A stretch of 33,744 bases of DNA from Lachnospiraceae bacterium. Lineage in GTDB: Bacteria; Bacillota; Clostridia; Lachnospirales; Lachnospiraceae. The notes below the pieces were generated by a model that was given only the letters and a program-made list of their open reading frames with translations, was not told the origin of the DNA and made no database searches. Below, in pieces: positions 1 to 7,390 of this stretch. The position numbers and the translations under genes were made by a program. How positions within the stretch are numbered: position 1 is the first letter of the stretch; the number at the start of each line of letters is the position of its first letter. Where the stretch lies: the NCBI GenBank assembly GCA_024691065.1, contig JAILOA010000350.1:1-33744 (forward strand), in the 5' to 3' direction.

Positions 1-19
1 TAAATAATGAGGAAATACG

Positions 20-877
20 ATGGAAAGAATTACATCAGAGTCCAATAAAAAAATAAAAAAAATAAAGAAACTCATGGATAACCCCCGTTTTAGAAAAAAA
101 GAGGGGTTATTTGTGGTTGAAGGCGCAAGAATAGTAAATGAAGCTGTTAAAAGAGAGGCAGCAGTTGAGATTTTCATAGATGAGAGTAATAATCCTTTAG
201 TTTATGATCTTTCGGGTGATATTGCTTTAAATAAGTTAAATAACTGTAGTGCTAAGGCAGATTCATTTCGTTTTGATCTTAATTTGATTTTTGTGCCTGT
301 TACAGCTGTTTCAAGTAATATATTTAAGGAACTTAGTAATACCATAAATTCACAGGGGATTATTGCTATATGTAAATCTCCTGAAAATTTTGATTTATCT
401 AAGTTTTGTGTTGATAATAAAAAGGCACCGCTTTTACTTTTACTCGATGGGATACAGGATCCCGGAAATCTTGGAACCATAGTAAGAAGCTCTCTTGGAG
501 CTGATGTAGATGGTCTGGTATTAAGTAAAAATTCTGTGGATATGTTTAATCCTAAGGTTTTACGTTCTACAATGGGTGCTGTTTTTGATCTTGATTATTG
601 CTATGTGGATTCACTTCCTGAAGTAATAGAAATCCTTAAAAATAAAGGGTTTAATATATATGCAACCCTTCCTGAAGAGTCAAAAGCATATTATGATTTT
701 GATTATAAACTACCGACAGCGATTATCATTGGAAATGAAGCCAATGGCATTTCGGAAGAAGTTAAAAAGCTTGATATTAATCATATTACAATTCCGATGG
801 CAAATAATCTTGAGTCCTTAAATGCAGCAGTTGCGGCATCTGTTGTATTGTATGAAGTTGCAAGACAGAGAAGATAA
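20..877 (+). CDS. TrmH/SpoU-family RNA 2'-O-methyltransferase
   Basis: Predicted cytoplasmic SAM-dependent methylase that would modify a ribose 2'-OH in rRNA or tRNA. The 285-residue length fits the two-domain form. An N-terminal substrate-binding domain (about 1-115, with the FVVEGARIVNEA segment at 31-43) precedes a C-terminal SPOUT knot. All three SpoU motifs are visible: motif 1 DGIQDPGNLGTIVRSS (143-158), motif 2 IIIGNEANGIS (235-245), and motif 3 IPMANNLESLNAAVAAS (258-274). The first contains the conserved N..R pair and the last shapes the SAM-binding knot. ATG at 20 follows GAGGA. The gene converges on the CNNM gene with only about 50 bases between them. Its target nucleotide cannot be read from sequence; it resembles the YsgA/RlmB-like group in Firmicutes. 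Confidence 0.9.
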   Translation: MERITSESNKKIKKIKKLMDNPRFRKKEGLFVVEGARIVNEAVKREAAVEIFIDESNNPLVYDLSGDIALNKLNNCSAKADSFRFDLNLIFVPVTAVSSNIFKELSNTINSQGIIAICKSPENFDLSKFCVDNKKAPLLLLLDGIQDPGNLGTIVRSSLGADVDGLVLSKNSVDMFNPKVLRSTMGAVFDLDYCYVDSLPEVIEILKNKGFNIYATLPEESKAYYDFDYKLPTAIIIGNEANGISEEVKKLDINHITIPMANNLESLNAAVAASVVLYEVARQRR

Positions 878-928
878 ATTTTGAATATGCAGACTAAATT
901 ATATTATAATAGACAGACTTAAATTATA

Positions 929-2230
929 TTATTTTTCCTCTTCATCGTCTTTGATCTTTTGAAGGAGATGAATCTTAACCTTATCTATATGATTATTGCT
1001 TGCCTCTAAAACAGTATATTCTGCATACATATCCTTTACATGTTCACCGGAATTAGGGAAGTGATCAAGAAGATTAATGATATGTCCGGCTATTGAATCA
1101 TAATTTTCGGATTCGATTTTGATTCCTAATCTGTCATCTATATCATCAAGTTTGGCAACACCAAGAAGAATATAGTCCGTGTCATTAAGTTTTGTAATTT
1201 CATCCTCTTCGTTGGTATCATACTCATCACGGATTTCACCGACTATTTCTTCAACCAGATCCTCCATGGTAAGGATTCCGGCAACAGCACCGTATTCATC
1301 AAGAACTATGGCCATTGCAATAGATTTTCTCTTCATTTCCATAAATAACTCGGAAATCTTTTTGTATTCATAAGTAAAATAAGCTTCCCTCATTACATTT
1401 CGAACATTGAAGGTCTCGATTTCTCCATTATAAAAGAAGAGGTCTTTAAGATTGATAATGCCAATGATATTATCCTCAGATTCCGAAAAGACAGGCATTC
1501 TGGTATATTTATCCTGCTTATAACAATCCATAAGCTGCTCATAATTATAATCAGCATCCACAAAACCGACATCAATTTTAGGAACAAGTACATCCTTTGC
1601 AAGAGAATCACCGAAATCGACTACATTGTTTATCATCTGATGTTCTTCTTTTTCGATAACACCTTCCTCATGGCTTACATCCAGAATAGTTAAAAATTCA
1701 TTTTCCGTAATCTGAGGAACGCCCTTATCACTGATTTTAAAGAGTTTTAAAAGAGCGCCGGAAAATTTGTTAAGGAAAAAGCTGATAGGCTTAAACAGAA
1801 TAGTAATCGCATAAACAGGTCTTGCATACATTAAGGAAAGTTTCTCCGAATGAATTGTAGCAAGGCTTTTTGGTGTGATTTCACCAAAAATAAGTACAAG
1901 TAAAGTAAGTATGCCGGTACCGATACCTGAATAAAGTCCCTGTTTACCGGTAATTCCGTGTTTCTTAAGTAAGTCAATGACAAATGTAGTAGTAAGTGAA
2001 GATGCGGTCAGGTTTACGATATTGTTACCGATAAGGATTGCAGTAAGCATCTGTGTCTGCATTTCCTTAAGCTTCAATAATGTATTGGCATTCTTTCTTT
2101 TTTCATCAACCATAGCCATAACCCTTATTTTTGTAATAGTGGTAAGACATGTTTCAGCTGAAGAAAATAATGCTGATAAAATAAGTAGCATGAATAAAAT
2201 TATTAAGCGTATCGCGTCTCCGGAATCCAA
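929..2230 (-). CDS. CNNM/CorC (HlyC/CorC, TlyC-like) membrane protein
   Basis: Integral membrane protein of the DUF21-CBS-CorC_HlyC family, bacterial relatives of CNNM Mg2+ transporters, often mislabelled hemolysin. The DUF21 membrane domain (about 8-190) has hydrophobic helices near 8-28, 58-85, 100-120 and 128-155 and the family motif GEITPKS (116-122). A CBS pair (about 205-330, including RMPVFSES and VLDEYGAVAGILTMEDLVEEIVG-like sequence) and a C-terminal CorC_HlyC domain (about 350-428) follow. The start is TTG at 2230, chosen because a GGAGGTGA Shine-Dalgarno lies six bases upstream (2237-2244). A TATAAT-like -10 exists on this strand at 2330-2335 but has no good -35. It may export or take up divalent cations; a second Mg2+ transport family gene (corA) lies 7 kb away. 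Confidence 0.88.
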   Translation of the reverse strand: MDSGDAIRLIILFMLLILSALFSSAETCLTTITKIRVMAMVDEKRKNANTLLKLKEMQTQMLTAILIGNNIVNLTASSLTTTFVIDLLKKHGITGKQGLYSGIGTGILTLLVLIFGEITPKSLATIHSEKLSLMYARPVYAITILFKPISFFLNKFSGALLKLFKISDKGVPQITENEFLTILDVSHEEGVIEKEEHQMINNVVDFGDSLAKDVLVPKIDVGFVDADYNYEQLMDCYKQDKYTRMPVFSESEDNIIGIINLKDLFFYNGEIETFNVRNVMREAYFTYEYKKISELFMEMKRKSIAMAIVLDEYGAVAGILTMEDLVEEIVGEIRDEYDTNEEDEITKLNDTDYILLGVAKLDDIDDRLGIKIESENYDSIAGHIINLLDHFPNSGEHVKDMYAEYTVLEASNNHIDKVKIHLLQKIKDDEEEK

Positions 2231-2262
2231 AAAATATCACCTCCAAGTGAATGAAAAAAAAC

Positions 2263-2323
2263 AAATAATATATCAAATCCGGTAAATAAAATCAATAAAT
2301 AATATATCAATTCCGAGTAAATA
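2263..2323. repeat. Short direct repeat, two copies, 34-bp period
   Basis: An AT-rich block beginning AAATAATATATCAAATCCG (from 2263) recurs almost unchanged as AAATAATATATCAATTCCG (from 2297), each followed by a GTAAATA-like tail. It lies in the untranslated leader of the CNNM gene. No function can be assigned; local slippage or duplication is enough to explain it. Confidence 0.5.
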
Positions 2324-2428
2324 TAAACGATTATAATATTTTTGAAAAGTATTAAACATAAGAAAATACGTTAAATATATAATATTTAATATGAATTACA
2401 ATGTTTAATAATAAAAATTATATGATAA

Positions 2429-3820
2429 TTATAAATCACAATTACCGACTGTTCTTGGGAATGGGATTACGTCTCTTATGTTAGACATACCTGTAAGATA
2501 CATTACACAACGCTCAAATCCAAGACCAAAGCCTGCATGACGGGTTGTACCATATTTACGTAAGTCAAGATAGAAGTCGTAATTTTCCTCACCCATCTGA
2601 AGTTCATTTATACGATTCTTAAGTAAATCAAGATTTTCTTCACGCTGGCTTCCACCGATGATTTCACCGATACCGGGAACAAGTAAGTCCATAGCAGCAA
2701 CAGTCTTGTTGTCAGGATTAAGTTTCATATAGAAAGCCTTGATTTCCTTTGGATAATCAGTAACGAATACAGGGCGTTTAAATACCTGCTCTGTTAAGTA
2801 GCGCTCGTGCTCGGTCTGAAGATCTGCACCCCAGCTGACTTTATACTGGAAGTTATCATTGTTTTTCTCGAGAATTTCAATTGCCTCGGTATAAGTAACA
2901 TGTGCAAATTCAGATTCCGCTACATTTTTAAGTCTGTCAAGAAGACCTTTATCTATAAAGCTGTTAAAGAATTCCATCTCAGGAGCTGCCTTTTCAAGAA
3001 CATAATTGATAATGTATTTCATCATATCCTCAGCGAGCTTCATATCATCCTCAAGATCCGCAAATGCAATCTCAGGTTCAATCATCCAGAACTCGGCTGC
3101 ATGACGGGTAGTATTGGAATTCTCTGCTCTAAAGGTAGGACCGAAGGTATATACATTTCTAAATGCCTGAGCAAATGTTTCAGCATTTAACTGGCCGCTA
3201 ACGGTAAGAGAAGTCTCCTTACCGAAAAAGTCCTTTGTATAATCAACTGCACCTTCGTCGTTCTTAGGAATATCATTAAAATCAAAGGTTGATACATGGA
3301 ACATTTCGCCTGCACCCTCACAGTCACTGGCTGTAATAAGCGGAGTGTGTACATAGATGAAGTCTCTCTCCTGGAAGAATTTATGAATAGCATAAGCTAT
3401 TAAAGAACGAACTCTGAATACAGCCTGGAATGTATTGGTTCTAGGTCTTAAATGTGAAATGGTACGAAGGTATTCCATCGTATGTCTCTTCTTTTGAAGA
3501 GGATAGTCAGGAGTCGAAACACCTTCAACTTCTACACTTGTTGCCTGAATTTCAAAAGGCTGCTTAGCATTAGGGGTTGAAACAAGCTTACCCGTAACGA
3601 TTAGAGCAGCACCTATGTTTAAATGGCGAATTTCTTCTATGTTGGATAAATCAGCATTATATACTACCTGAAGAGGAGTAAAGAATGTTCCGTCATTAAG
3701 TACGATAAAGCCGAAATTTTTTGAATCACGGATACTTTTAACCCATCCGCAAACGGTAATTTCCTTATCAAAAAATTCCTCGCTTTTTTGAAATACATCT
3801 CTCAATTTAATAATATCCAT
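2429..3820 (-). CDS. asnS: Asparaginyl-tRNA synthetase
   Basis: Class IIb aminoacyl-tRNA synthetase charging tRNA-Asn with asparagine in the cytoplasm. With the start at 3820 it is 463 residues, the usual length for bacterial AsnRS. The reading frame stays open 24 codons further upstream, but 3820 is preceded by AAAGGTGGT at a good distance and gives the normal N-terminus [10 protein letters not shown]. An OB-fold anticodon-binding domain (about 1-105, with [13 protein letters not shown]) precedes the catalytic core. Motif 2 has [18 protein letters not shown] (about 217-234) and motif 3 has [15 protein letters not shown] (420-434), then IPFPR near the end. The [10 protein letters not shown] segment fits AsnRS rather than AspRS. 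The leader is too short for a T-box, so ordinary promoter control is likely. Confidence 0.96.
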   Translation of the reverse strand: MDIIKLRDVFQKSEEFFDKEITVCGWVKSIRDSKNFGFIVLNDGTFFTPLQVVYNADLSNIEEIRHLNIGAALIVTGKLVSTPNAKQPFEIQATSVEVEGVSTPDYPLQKKRHTMEYLRTISHLRPRTNTFQAVFRVRSLIAYAIHKFFQERDFIYVHTPLITASDCEGAGEMFHVSTFDFNDIPKNDEGAVDYTKDFFGKETSLTVSGQLNAETFAQAFRNVYTFGPTFRAENSNTTRHAAEFWMIEPEIAFADLEDDMKLAEDMMKYIINYVLEKAAPEMEFFNSFIDKGLLDRLKNVAESEFAHVTYTEAIEILEKNNDNFQYKVSWGADLQTEHERYLTEQVFKRPVFVTDYPKEIKAFYMKLNPDNKTVAAMDLLVPGIGEIIGGSQREENLDLLKNRINELQMGEENYDFYLDLRKYGTTRHAGFGLGFERCVMYLTGMSNIRDVIPFPRTVGNCDL

Positions 3821-3833
3821 AATATTTACCACC

Positions 3834-3862
3834 TTTACATATTTCTTTTTTACTAATATAAT
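3834..3862 (+). promoter_or_regulatory. Predicted sigma-A promoter of the Hsp70-like gene
   Basis: TTTACA (3834-3839) and a perfect TATAAT (3857-3862) are spaced by 17 bases and would start transcription near 3869, leaving a leader of about 55 bases. The -35 lies on top of the asnS ribosome binding region, and the -10 sits beside the asnS -10 on the other strand, so two polymerases could not initiate at once. Confidence 0.55.
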
Positions 3863-3864
3863 AT

Positions 3865-3892
3865 AGTATAATTTTATAAATAAAGCAAGCAA
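3865..3892 (-). promoter_or_regulatory. Predicted sigma-A promoter of asnS
   Basis: On the minus strand a -35-like TTGCTT (3887-3892) and a -10 TATACT (3865-3870) are separated by 16 bases. This gives a leader of roughly 38 bases before the asnS start at 3820. It overlaps the rightward promoter described next. Prediction from consensus only. Confidence 0.5.
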
Positions 3893-3924
3893 AAAAACGT
3901 TTTGCGGAGATTAAGGGTAGCGAT

Positions 3925-5238
3925 ATGACTATTGGTATTGATATTACAAAGGGTGCGATTCAGGGAGCTTTTATATCCAAAGACGGAAATGTGAATGTAA
4001 TAACCGACAATAAAGAGAACAGTTTTCTTTCGGATAAGCTGGTTTTTGAGAGTTCCACAAATAATTATTTAGTCGGAAACAGCATAGATGTTGATAATAT
4101 GGATTATATATTGATTAAAAATGTATTTTCCGCTCTCGGAACCCGGAAAATATATTATCTTGGGGATAAAAAGTTATATCCACAGGTTGTTTTCGGTATT
4201 ATTTTAAAGGCTTTTATAAGAAGGATAGAAGAGAATTACGATGTTAAAATAGATTCGGTTGTATTTTCGGTTCCGGTTTTGTTTGACAGCACCGGAAGAG
4301 TTGCCCTTATCCAGGCGGCACAAATAGCCGGTCTGCAAACCAAAAGAATTATAAATCAATCTTCTGCATTATTAATGTTTCTTTCTTCATATATGGGCGC
4401 AAGCGATAACATTTTCCTTATGACCTACGATAAGTATGAACTTTACGGCGGTATCTTTGATATAGATGATAATGTAATCTATCCGGGCTTTGTCCATTCC
4501 GATTTTCCTGATAAATATTCGGAGATTTCGAACTCAAAAGACAATATTATTATTAATTTTTCATTGGATATAATCAGAAAATCCAAGATAAAAACCACTG
4601 TTTTAAAAGAATTATTTTTTGTTTTAGATGACACTCTTTATGATGAAATCCCTGATATTGACGATAAAATAAAGGATAAACTCGTTTTGAAGACTAAGCT
4701 TAACAATATAAGGGTCATAAGATACGGTTCCATAAGCGCAATAGGTGCGGCTCTTTTGGCACTCAGATTTGATGATATGGATATGGCACTTAAAATATGT
4801 CCGAGAGTTGTTAACGAATGTCTTTTTAAGAGTGTTTCCATTGCTTTAAAATCCAATGAAACAAAAGAAATATTTCCGGAAAATATAAGTATTCCATGTT
4901 ATAAAACACATTTGTTTTTACCTTCCGGGATTTTACAATCAGAGGCCTATACATCAGTTGTTTTAGGTAACAGTAATATGGTATATGAAAATAAATTTAT
5001 AGGATATCTGGAATTAAACAGATTAAAGAAAAGCTTTTATAAAAAAGAAAAGATACTTGTTACATTCAGAATTGATAAAAACGGAATTATGGATGTGCGT
5101 GCGGAAAGAAAGGACAGCAATAAAAAGGTTTATGCCTTTATTACAACGGAAAGCTTTATGGACGGGCAGGAAATACTTGAAGCAACCAGGCTTATAAAAC
5201 AATTGATTGATAATGATTGCCTGACACTTTGCTTTTAA
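3925..5238 (+). CDS. Degenerate Hsp70/DnaK-like protein
   Basis: A 437-residue protein with a recognisable but eroded Hsp70 plan; DnaK is normally 600-640 residues. The N-terminus GIDITKGAIQGAF (4-16) replaces the phosphate-1 loop GIDLGTTNS. SVPVLFDSTGRVALIQAAQIAGLQTKR-type sequence (115-141) and RIINQSSALL (141-150) match the DnaK lobe-I region VPAYFN...RIINEPTAAAL. The phosphate-2 loop DLGGGTFD has become YELYGGIFDI (171-180). About 100 residues of nucleotide-binding lobe II appear to be missing before the AIGAALLAL segment. The C-terminal half resembles the beta substrate-binding domain (ISIPCYKT..., VTFRIDKNGIMDVRAERKD) but the helical lid is nearly absent. ATP hydrolysis is doubtful. The frame is long and intact, so it is unlikely to be a pseudogene. 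It stands alone between asnS and the DUF1015 operon. Its start has only a weak AAGGG ribosome binding site. Confidence 0.7.
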   Translation: MTIGIDITKGAIQGAFISKDGNVNVITDNKENSFLSDKLVFESSTNNYLVGNSIDVDNMDYILIKNVFSALGTRKIYYLGDKKLYPQVVFGIILKAFIRRIEENYDVKIDSVVFSVPVLFDSTGRVALIQAAQIAGLQTKRIINQSSALLMFLSSYMGASDNIFLMTYDKYELYGGIFDIDDNVIYPGFVHSDFPDKYSEISNSKDNIIINFSLDIIRKSKIKTTVLKELFFVLDDTLYDEIPDIDDKIKDKLVLKTKLNNIRVIRYGSISAIGAALLALRFDDMDMALKICPRVVNECLFKSVSIALKSNETKEIFPENISIPCYKTHLFLPSGILQSEAYTSVVLGNSNMVYENKFIGYLELNRLKKSFYKKEKILVTFRIDKNGIMDVRAERKDSNKKVYAFITTESFMDGQEILEATRLIKQLIDNDCLTLCF

Positions 5239-5243
5239 AAATA

Positions 5244-5253
5244 TAACCGATTA
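5244..5253. promoter_or_regulatory. Candidate operator box 1 (TAACCGATTA)
   Basis: TAACCGATTA is a near-perfect inverted repeat centred on CG, of the TAAnCGnTTA form typical of LacI/GalR-family operators. It lies in repeat unit 1. The regulator is not encoded in this window, so the assignment is inference from the shape of the site. Confidence 0.35.
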
Positions 5254-5312
5254 CTAAAAGATTATGCTTTTAATGATAAATCAAATGACATAATGCTTTG
5301 CATTTAAAAATG

Positions 5313-5322
5313 TAACCGATTA
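5313..5322. promoter_or_regulatory. Candidate operator box 2 (TAACCGATTA)
   Basis: Identical to box 1 and exactly 69 bases downstream, in repeat unit 2. The distance is about 6.6 helical turns, so the boxes are not on exactly the same face. Confidence 0.35.
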
Positions 5323-5381
5323 CTAAAAGATTATGCTTTTAATGATAAATCAAATTGCATAATGCTTTGCATTTAAAAATA

Positions 5382-5391
5382 AAACCGATTA
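5382..5391. promoter_or_regulatory. Candidate operator box 3 (AAACCGATTA), next to the -35
   Basis: Third copy of the CG-centred box, 69 bases after box 2 with one changed base. It ends one base before the TTGACG -35 element, a position where a bound protein would block or contact RNA polymerase. Confidence 0.4.
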
Positions 5392-5392
5392 C

Positions 5393-5421
5393 TTGACGCT
5401 AAGCCCCATATAGTATAAAAT
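5393..5421 (+). promoter_or_regulatory. Predicted sigma-A promoter of the DUF1015-corA operon
   Basis: TTGACG (5393-5398) and TAAAAT (5416-5421) are separated by 17 bases. Transcription would begin near 5428 and reach the DUF1015 start at 5509. The -35 abuts the third copy of the repeat box. Confidence 0.6.
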
Positions 5422-5508
5422 AGCTATTAGTGCAAATTTCAAGTTACATTGATAAAATGGGATTTAGGCTTGATTATAAAAAATTACGGTTTAGAAGGGA
5501 GAATTCAA

Positions 5509-6747
5509 ATGGCTAAAATTCGTCCGTTTTCGGCAATAAGACCAACCAGGGAATTCGCAAGTGAAATCGCTGCATTGCCTTATGATGTATTTAATGAGGC
5601 AGAAGCAAGAGAGGAAGTTTTAAAGCATCCTTTAAGCTTTCTTAGAATCGATAGACCGGAAACACAGTTTCCCGAAGGAACAGATCCTTATTCCGAGGAG
5701 GTTTACAGAAAAGCTCATAAGATATACGTAGATATGAAACTTAAAAAGCAATATTTTCAAGATTTGGATGTTGCTTATTATATTTACCGGTTAACAATGG
5801 GAGATCATATACAGAATGGTATAGTTGCCATGGCTGCTGTAAGTGATTATGAAAACGGTATAATTAAAAAACATGAGAATACAAGAGTAGAGAAGGAACT
5901 GGACAGAATTAATCATATTACCGAATTAAGTGCTCAAACAGGTCCCATCTTCCTTGCATACAGAGCAAATGAAGTGATTAATAATATTGTAAAACGCGTT
6001 ATTGATGAAGAAAAGCCTATCTATGATTTTACATCGGATGACGGCATCAGACATACTATGTATAAAATCAATGAATCACGTGATATTGCTGATATCATAG
6101 ATCAATTTAAACATATGAATTCTATTTATATAGCAGACGGTCATCACAGGGCCGCATCAGCTGTTAAAGTATGTAAGAAAAAACTTGAATATGTTGATTT
6201 AATTGATGATACAATTGAAGCTAATTATTTTCTTTCCGTGCTTTTCCCGCATGATGAGTTATTGATTATGGATTACAACAGAACCGTTAAAGATTTGAAC
6301 GGTCTTAGTGAGGAAGAATTTTTAAATAAGATTAAGGATAACTTTACCGTTGAAAAGATGGAAGGTGAATATAAAAAGCCTTCAAAGAAGGGTGAAGTAA
6401 ATATGTATCTTAACGGTCAGTGGTACATTCTTAATGTAAATCCGGAATTAATTCCCGATGATCCTGTTAAGTCCCTGGATGTATCACTCCTTCAGGATTA
6501 TTTATTAGATCCTGTTCTTGGTATTTTAGATCCCAGAACCGATGACAGAATCGATTTTGTCGGAGGTATCAGAGGATATAAGGAGCTCGAGAAGAGAGCC
6601 GATACCGATATGAAGGTTTCATTTGCTATGTATCCGACAACCATTGAAGAATTGTTCAATGTAGCGGATGCCGGTCTTTTGATGCCACCAAAATCTACAT
6701 GGTTTGAACCAAAATTAAGGAGCGGATTGATTATTCATGAAATTTAA
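5509..6747 (+). CDS. DUF1015 family protein
   Basis: A 412-residue soluble protein of the conserved DUF1015 family, recognised from the start MAKIRPFSAIRP, the ALPYDV motif near 24-29 and YIADGHHRAASA (207-218). The DGHHR motif (210-214) recalls the active-site signature of ParB/sulfiredoxin-like nucleotide-binding proteins such as archaeal serine kinase SerK. A phosphotransfer role is therefore possible, but that is inference. The frame extends upstream to a TTG at 5449, but ATG 5509 follows AAGGGAG by seven bases and gives the family N-terminus. It is the first gene of a tight operon and overlaps the next gene by 11 bases. In many Clostridia this family sits near serine biosynthesis genes; here it does not. 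Confidence 0.8.
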   Translation: MAKIRPFSAIRPTREFASEIAALPYDVFNEAEAREEVLKHPLSFLRIDRPETQFPEGTDPYSEEVYRKAHKIYVDMKLKKQYFQDLDVAYYIYRLTMGDHIQNGIVAMAAVSDYENGIIKKHENTRVEKELDRINHITELSAQTGPIFLAYRANEVINNIVKRVIDEEKPIYDFTSDDGIRHTMYKINESRDIADIIDQFKHMNSIYIADGHHRAASAVKVCKKKLEYVDLIDDTIEANYFLSVLFPHDELLIMDYNRTVKDLNGLSEEEFLNKIKDNFTVEKMEGEYKKPSKKGEVNMYLNGQWYILNVNPELIPDDPVKSLDVSLLQDYLLDPVLGILDPRTDDRIDFVGGIRGYKELEKRADTDMKVSFAMYPTTIEELFNVADAGLLMPPKSTWFEPKLRSGLIIHEI

Positions 6748-7378
6748 TTTTTTAAAAGATGACAGTAAGGTAATGAAGGTTCTTTCAAAAATTGTTGACG
6801 GCCTTCTTTTAACAATTATATTTTCAATTGCATGTATACCTTTATTTACAATCGGATGTTCTTTTACGAGCTTTTATTATGCTTCCGTAAAAGTTATAAG
6901 AAGAAACAGAGGATATATGTTCAGATCTTTTATAGACAGCTTTAAGCTTAATTTTAAGCTTTCAACTGTTGTCTGGCTTATCCAGTTTTTAATAATGGGT
7001 ATATGTACACTCGGAGCTTATGTTGCATTTACAAGTAAGGGGATGCTTGGATCTGTTGTTTCGGTAATACTTATAGCGATTTATTTTGCTATATTTGTAG
7101 TTGCGCTTACCGCCGGACCATTTATCTATCCGGCAATTTCAAGATATAAAATGAATCTTAAAAATGCTTTAAAGCTTGCTCTCATTATGGTTCTTTCACA
7201 TCCGGGCAAAAGCTTACTGGTATTTTTTATGACTGTAACCTATATCTTTCTTATGATATTTTCGGCCATGAACCTTGTTATTCTGGTATTTATATGGCCT
7301 GAATTGTATATATTGGGGCTTTCCATGATTATGGAAAAGGTATTGTTGGAATATATTGATTCCATTAAGAATGAGTAA
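6737..7378 (+). CDS. DUF624 / YesL family membrane protein
   Basis: A 213-residue integral membrane protein with about five hydrophobic segments (near 21-43, 75-97, 100-123, 150-170 and 172-195). The family signature is the start FNFLKDDSKVMKVLSKIVD followed by the first helix and the cytoplasmic stretch with TSFYYASVKVIRRNRGYMFRSF. DUF624/YesL proteins are commonly found with carbohydrate uptake and utilisation genes in Firmicutes, but their biochemical role is not known to me. It overlaps DUF1015 by 11 bases. AAGGAG at 6717-6722 may serve as its ribosome binding site at a rather long distance, so translational coupling is likely. The GlgB-like gene starts 12 bases downstream. Confidence 0.8.
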   Translation: MKFNFLKDDSKVMKVLSKIVDGLLLTIIFSIACIPLFTIGCSFTSFYYASVKVIRRNRGYMFRSFIDSFKLNFKLSTVVWLIQFLIMGICTLGAYVAFTSKGMLGSVVSVILIAIYFAIFVVALTAGPFIYPAISRYKMNLKNALKLALIMVLSHPGKSLLVFFMTVTYIFLMIFSAMNLVILVFIWPELYILGLSMIMEKVLLEYIDSIKNE

Positions 7379-7390
7379 TAAAAAATATAA

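Larger units (their letters stand above)
5227..5392. repeat. 69-bp tandem repeat, about 2.4 copies
   Basis: Units begin at 5227, 5296 and 5365, each with CTTTGC(T/A)TTTAAAAAT. The first two are near-identical over 69 bases and the third breaks off after about 28 bases, exactly at the promoter -35. The first copy overlaps the last codons and stop of the Hsp70-like gene, so the array formed from or grew into that gene end. Each unit holds one CG-centred palindromic box. Confidence 0.85.

Noticed and set aside
3821-3892. N-terminal extension of AsnRS by 24 residues
   Set aside because: The extension lies across both predicted promoters, while ATG 3820 has a good ribosome site and gives the standard 463-residue enzyme.
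3821-3892. T-box riboswitch for asnS
   Set aside because: The leader is about 38 bases, too short for a T-box, and no specifier loop or TGG-containing core is visible.
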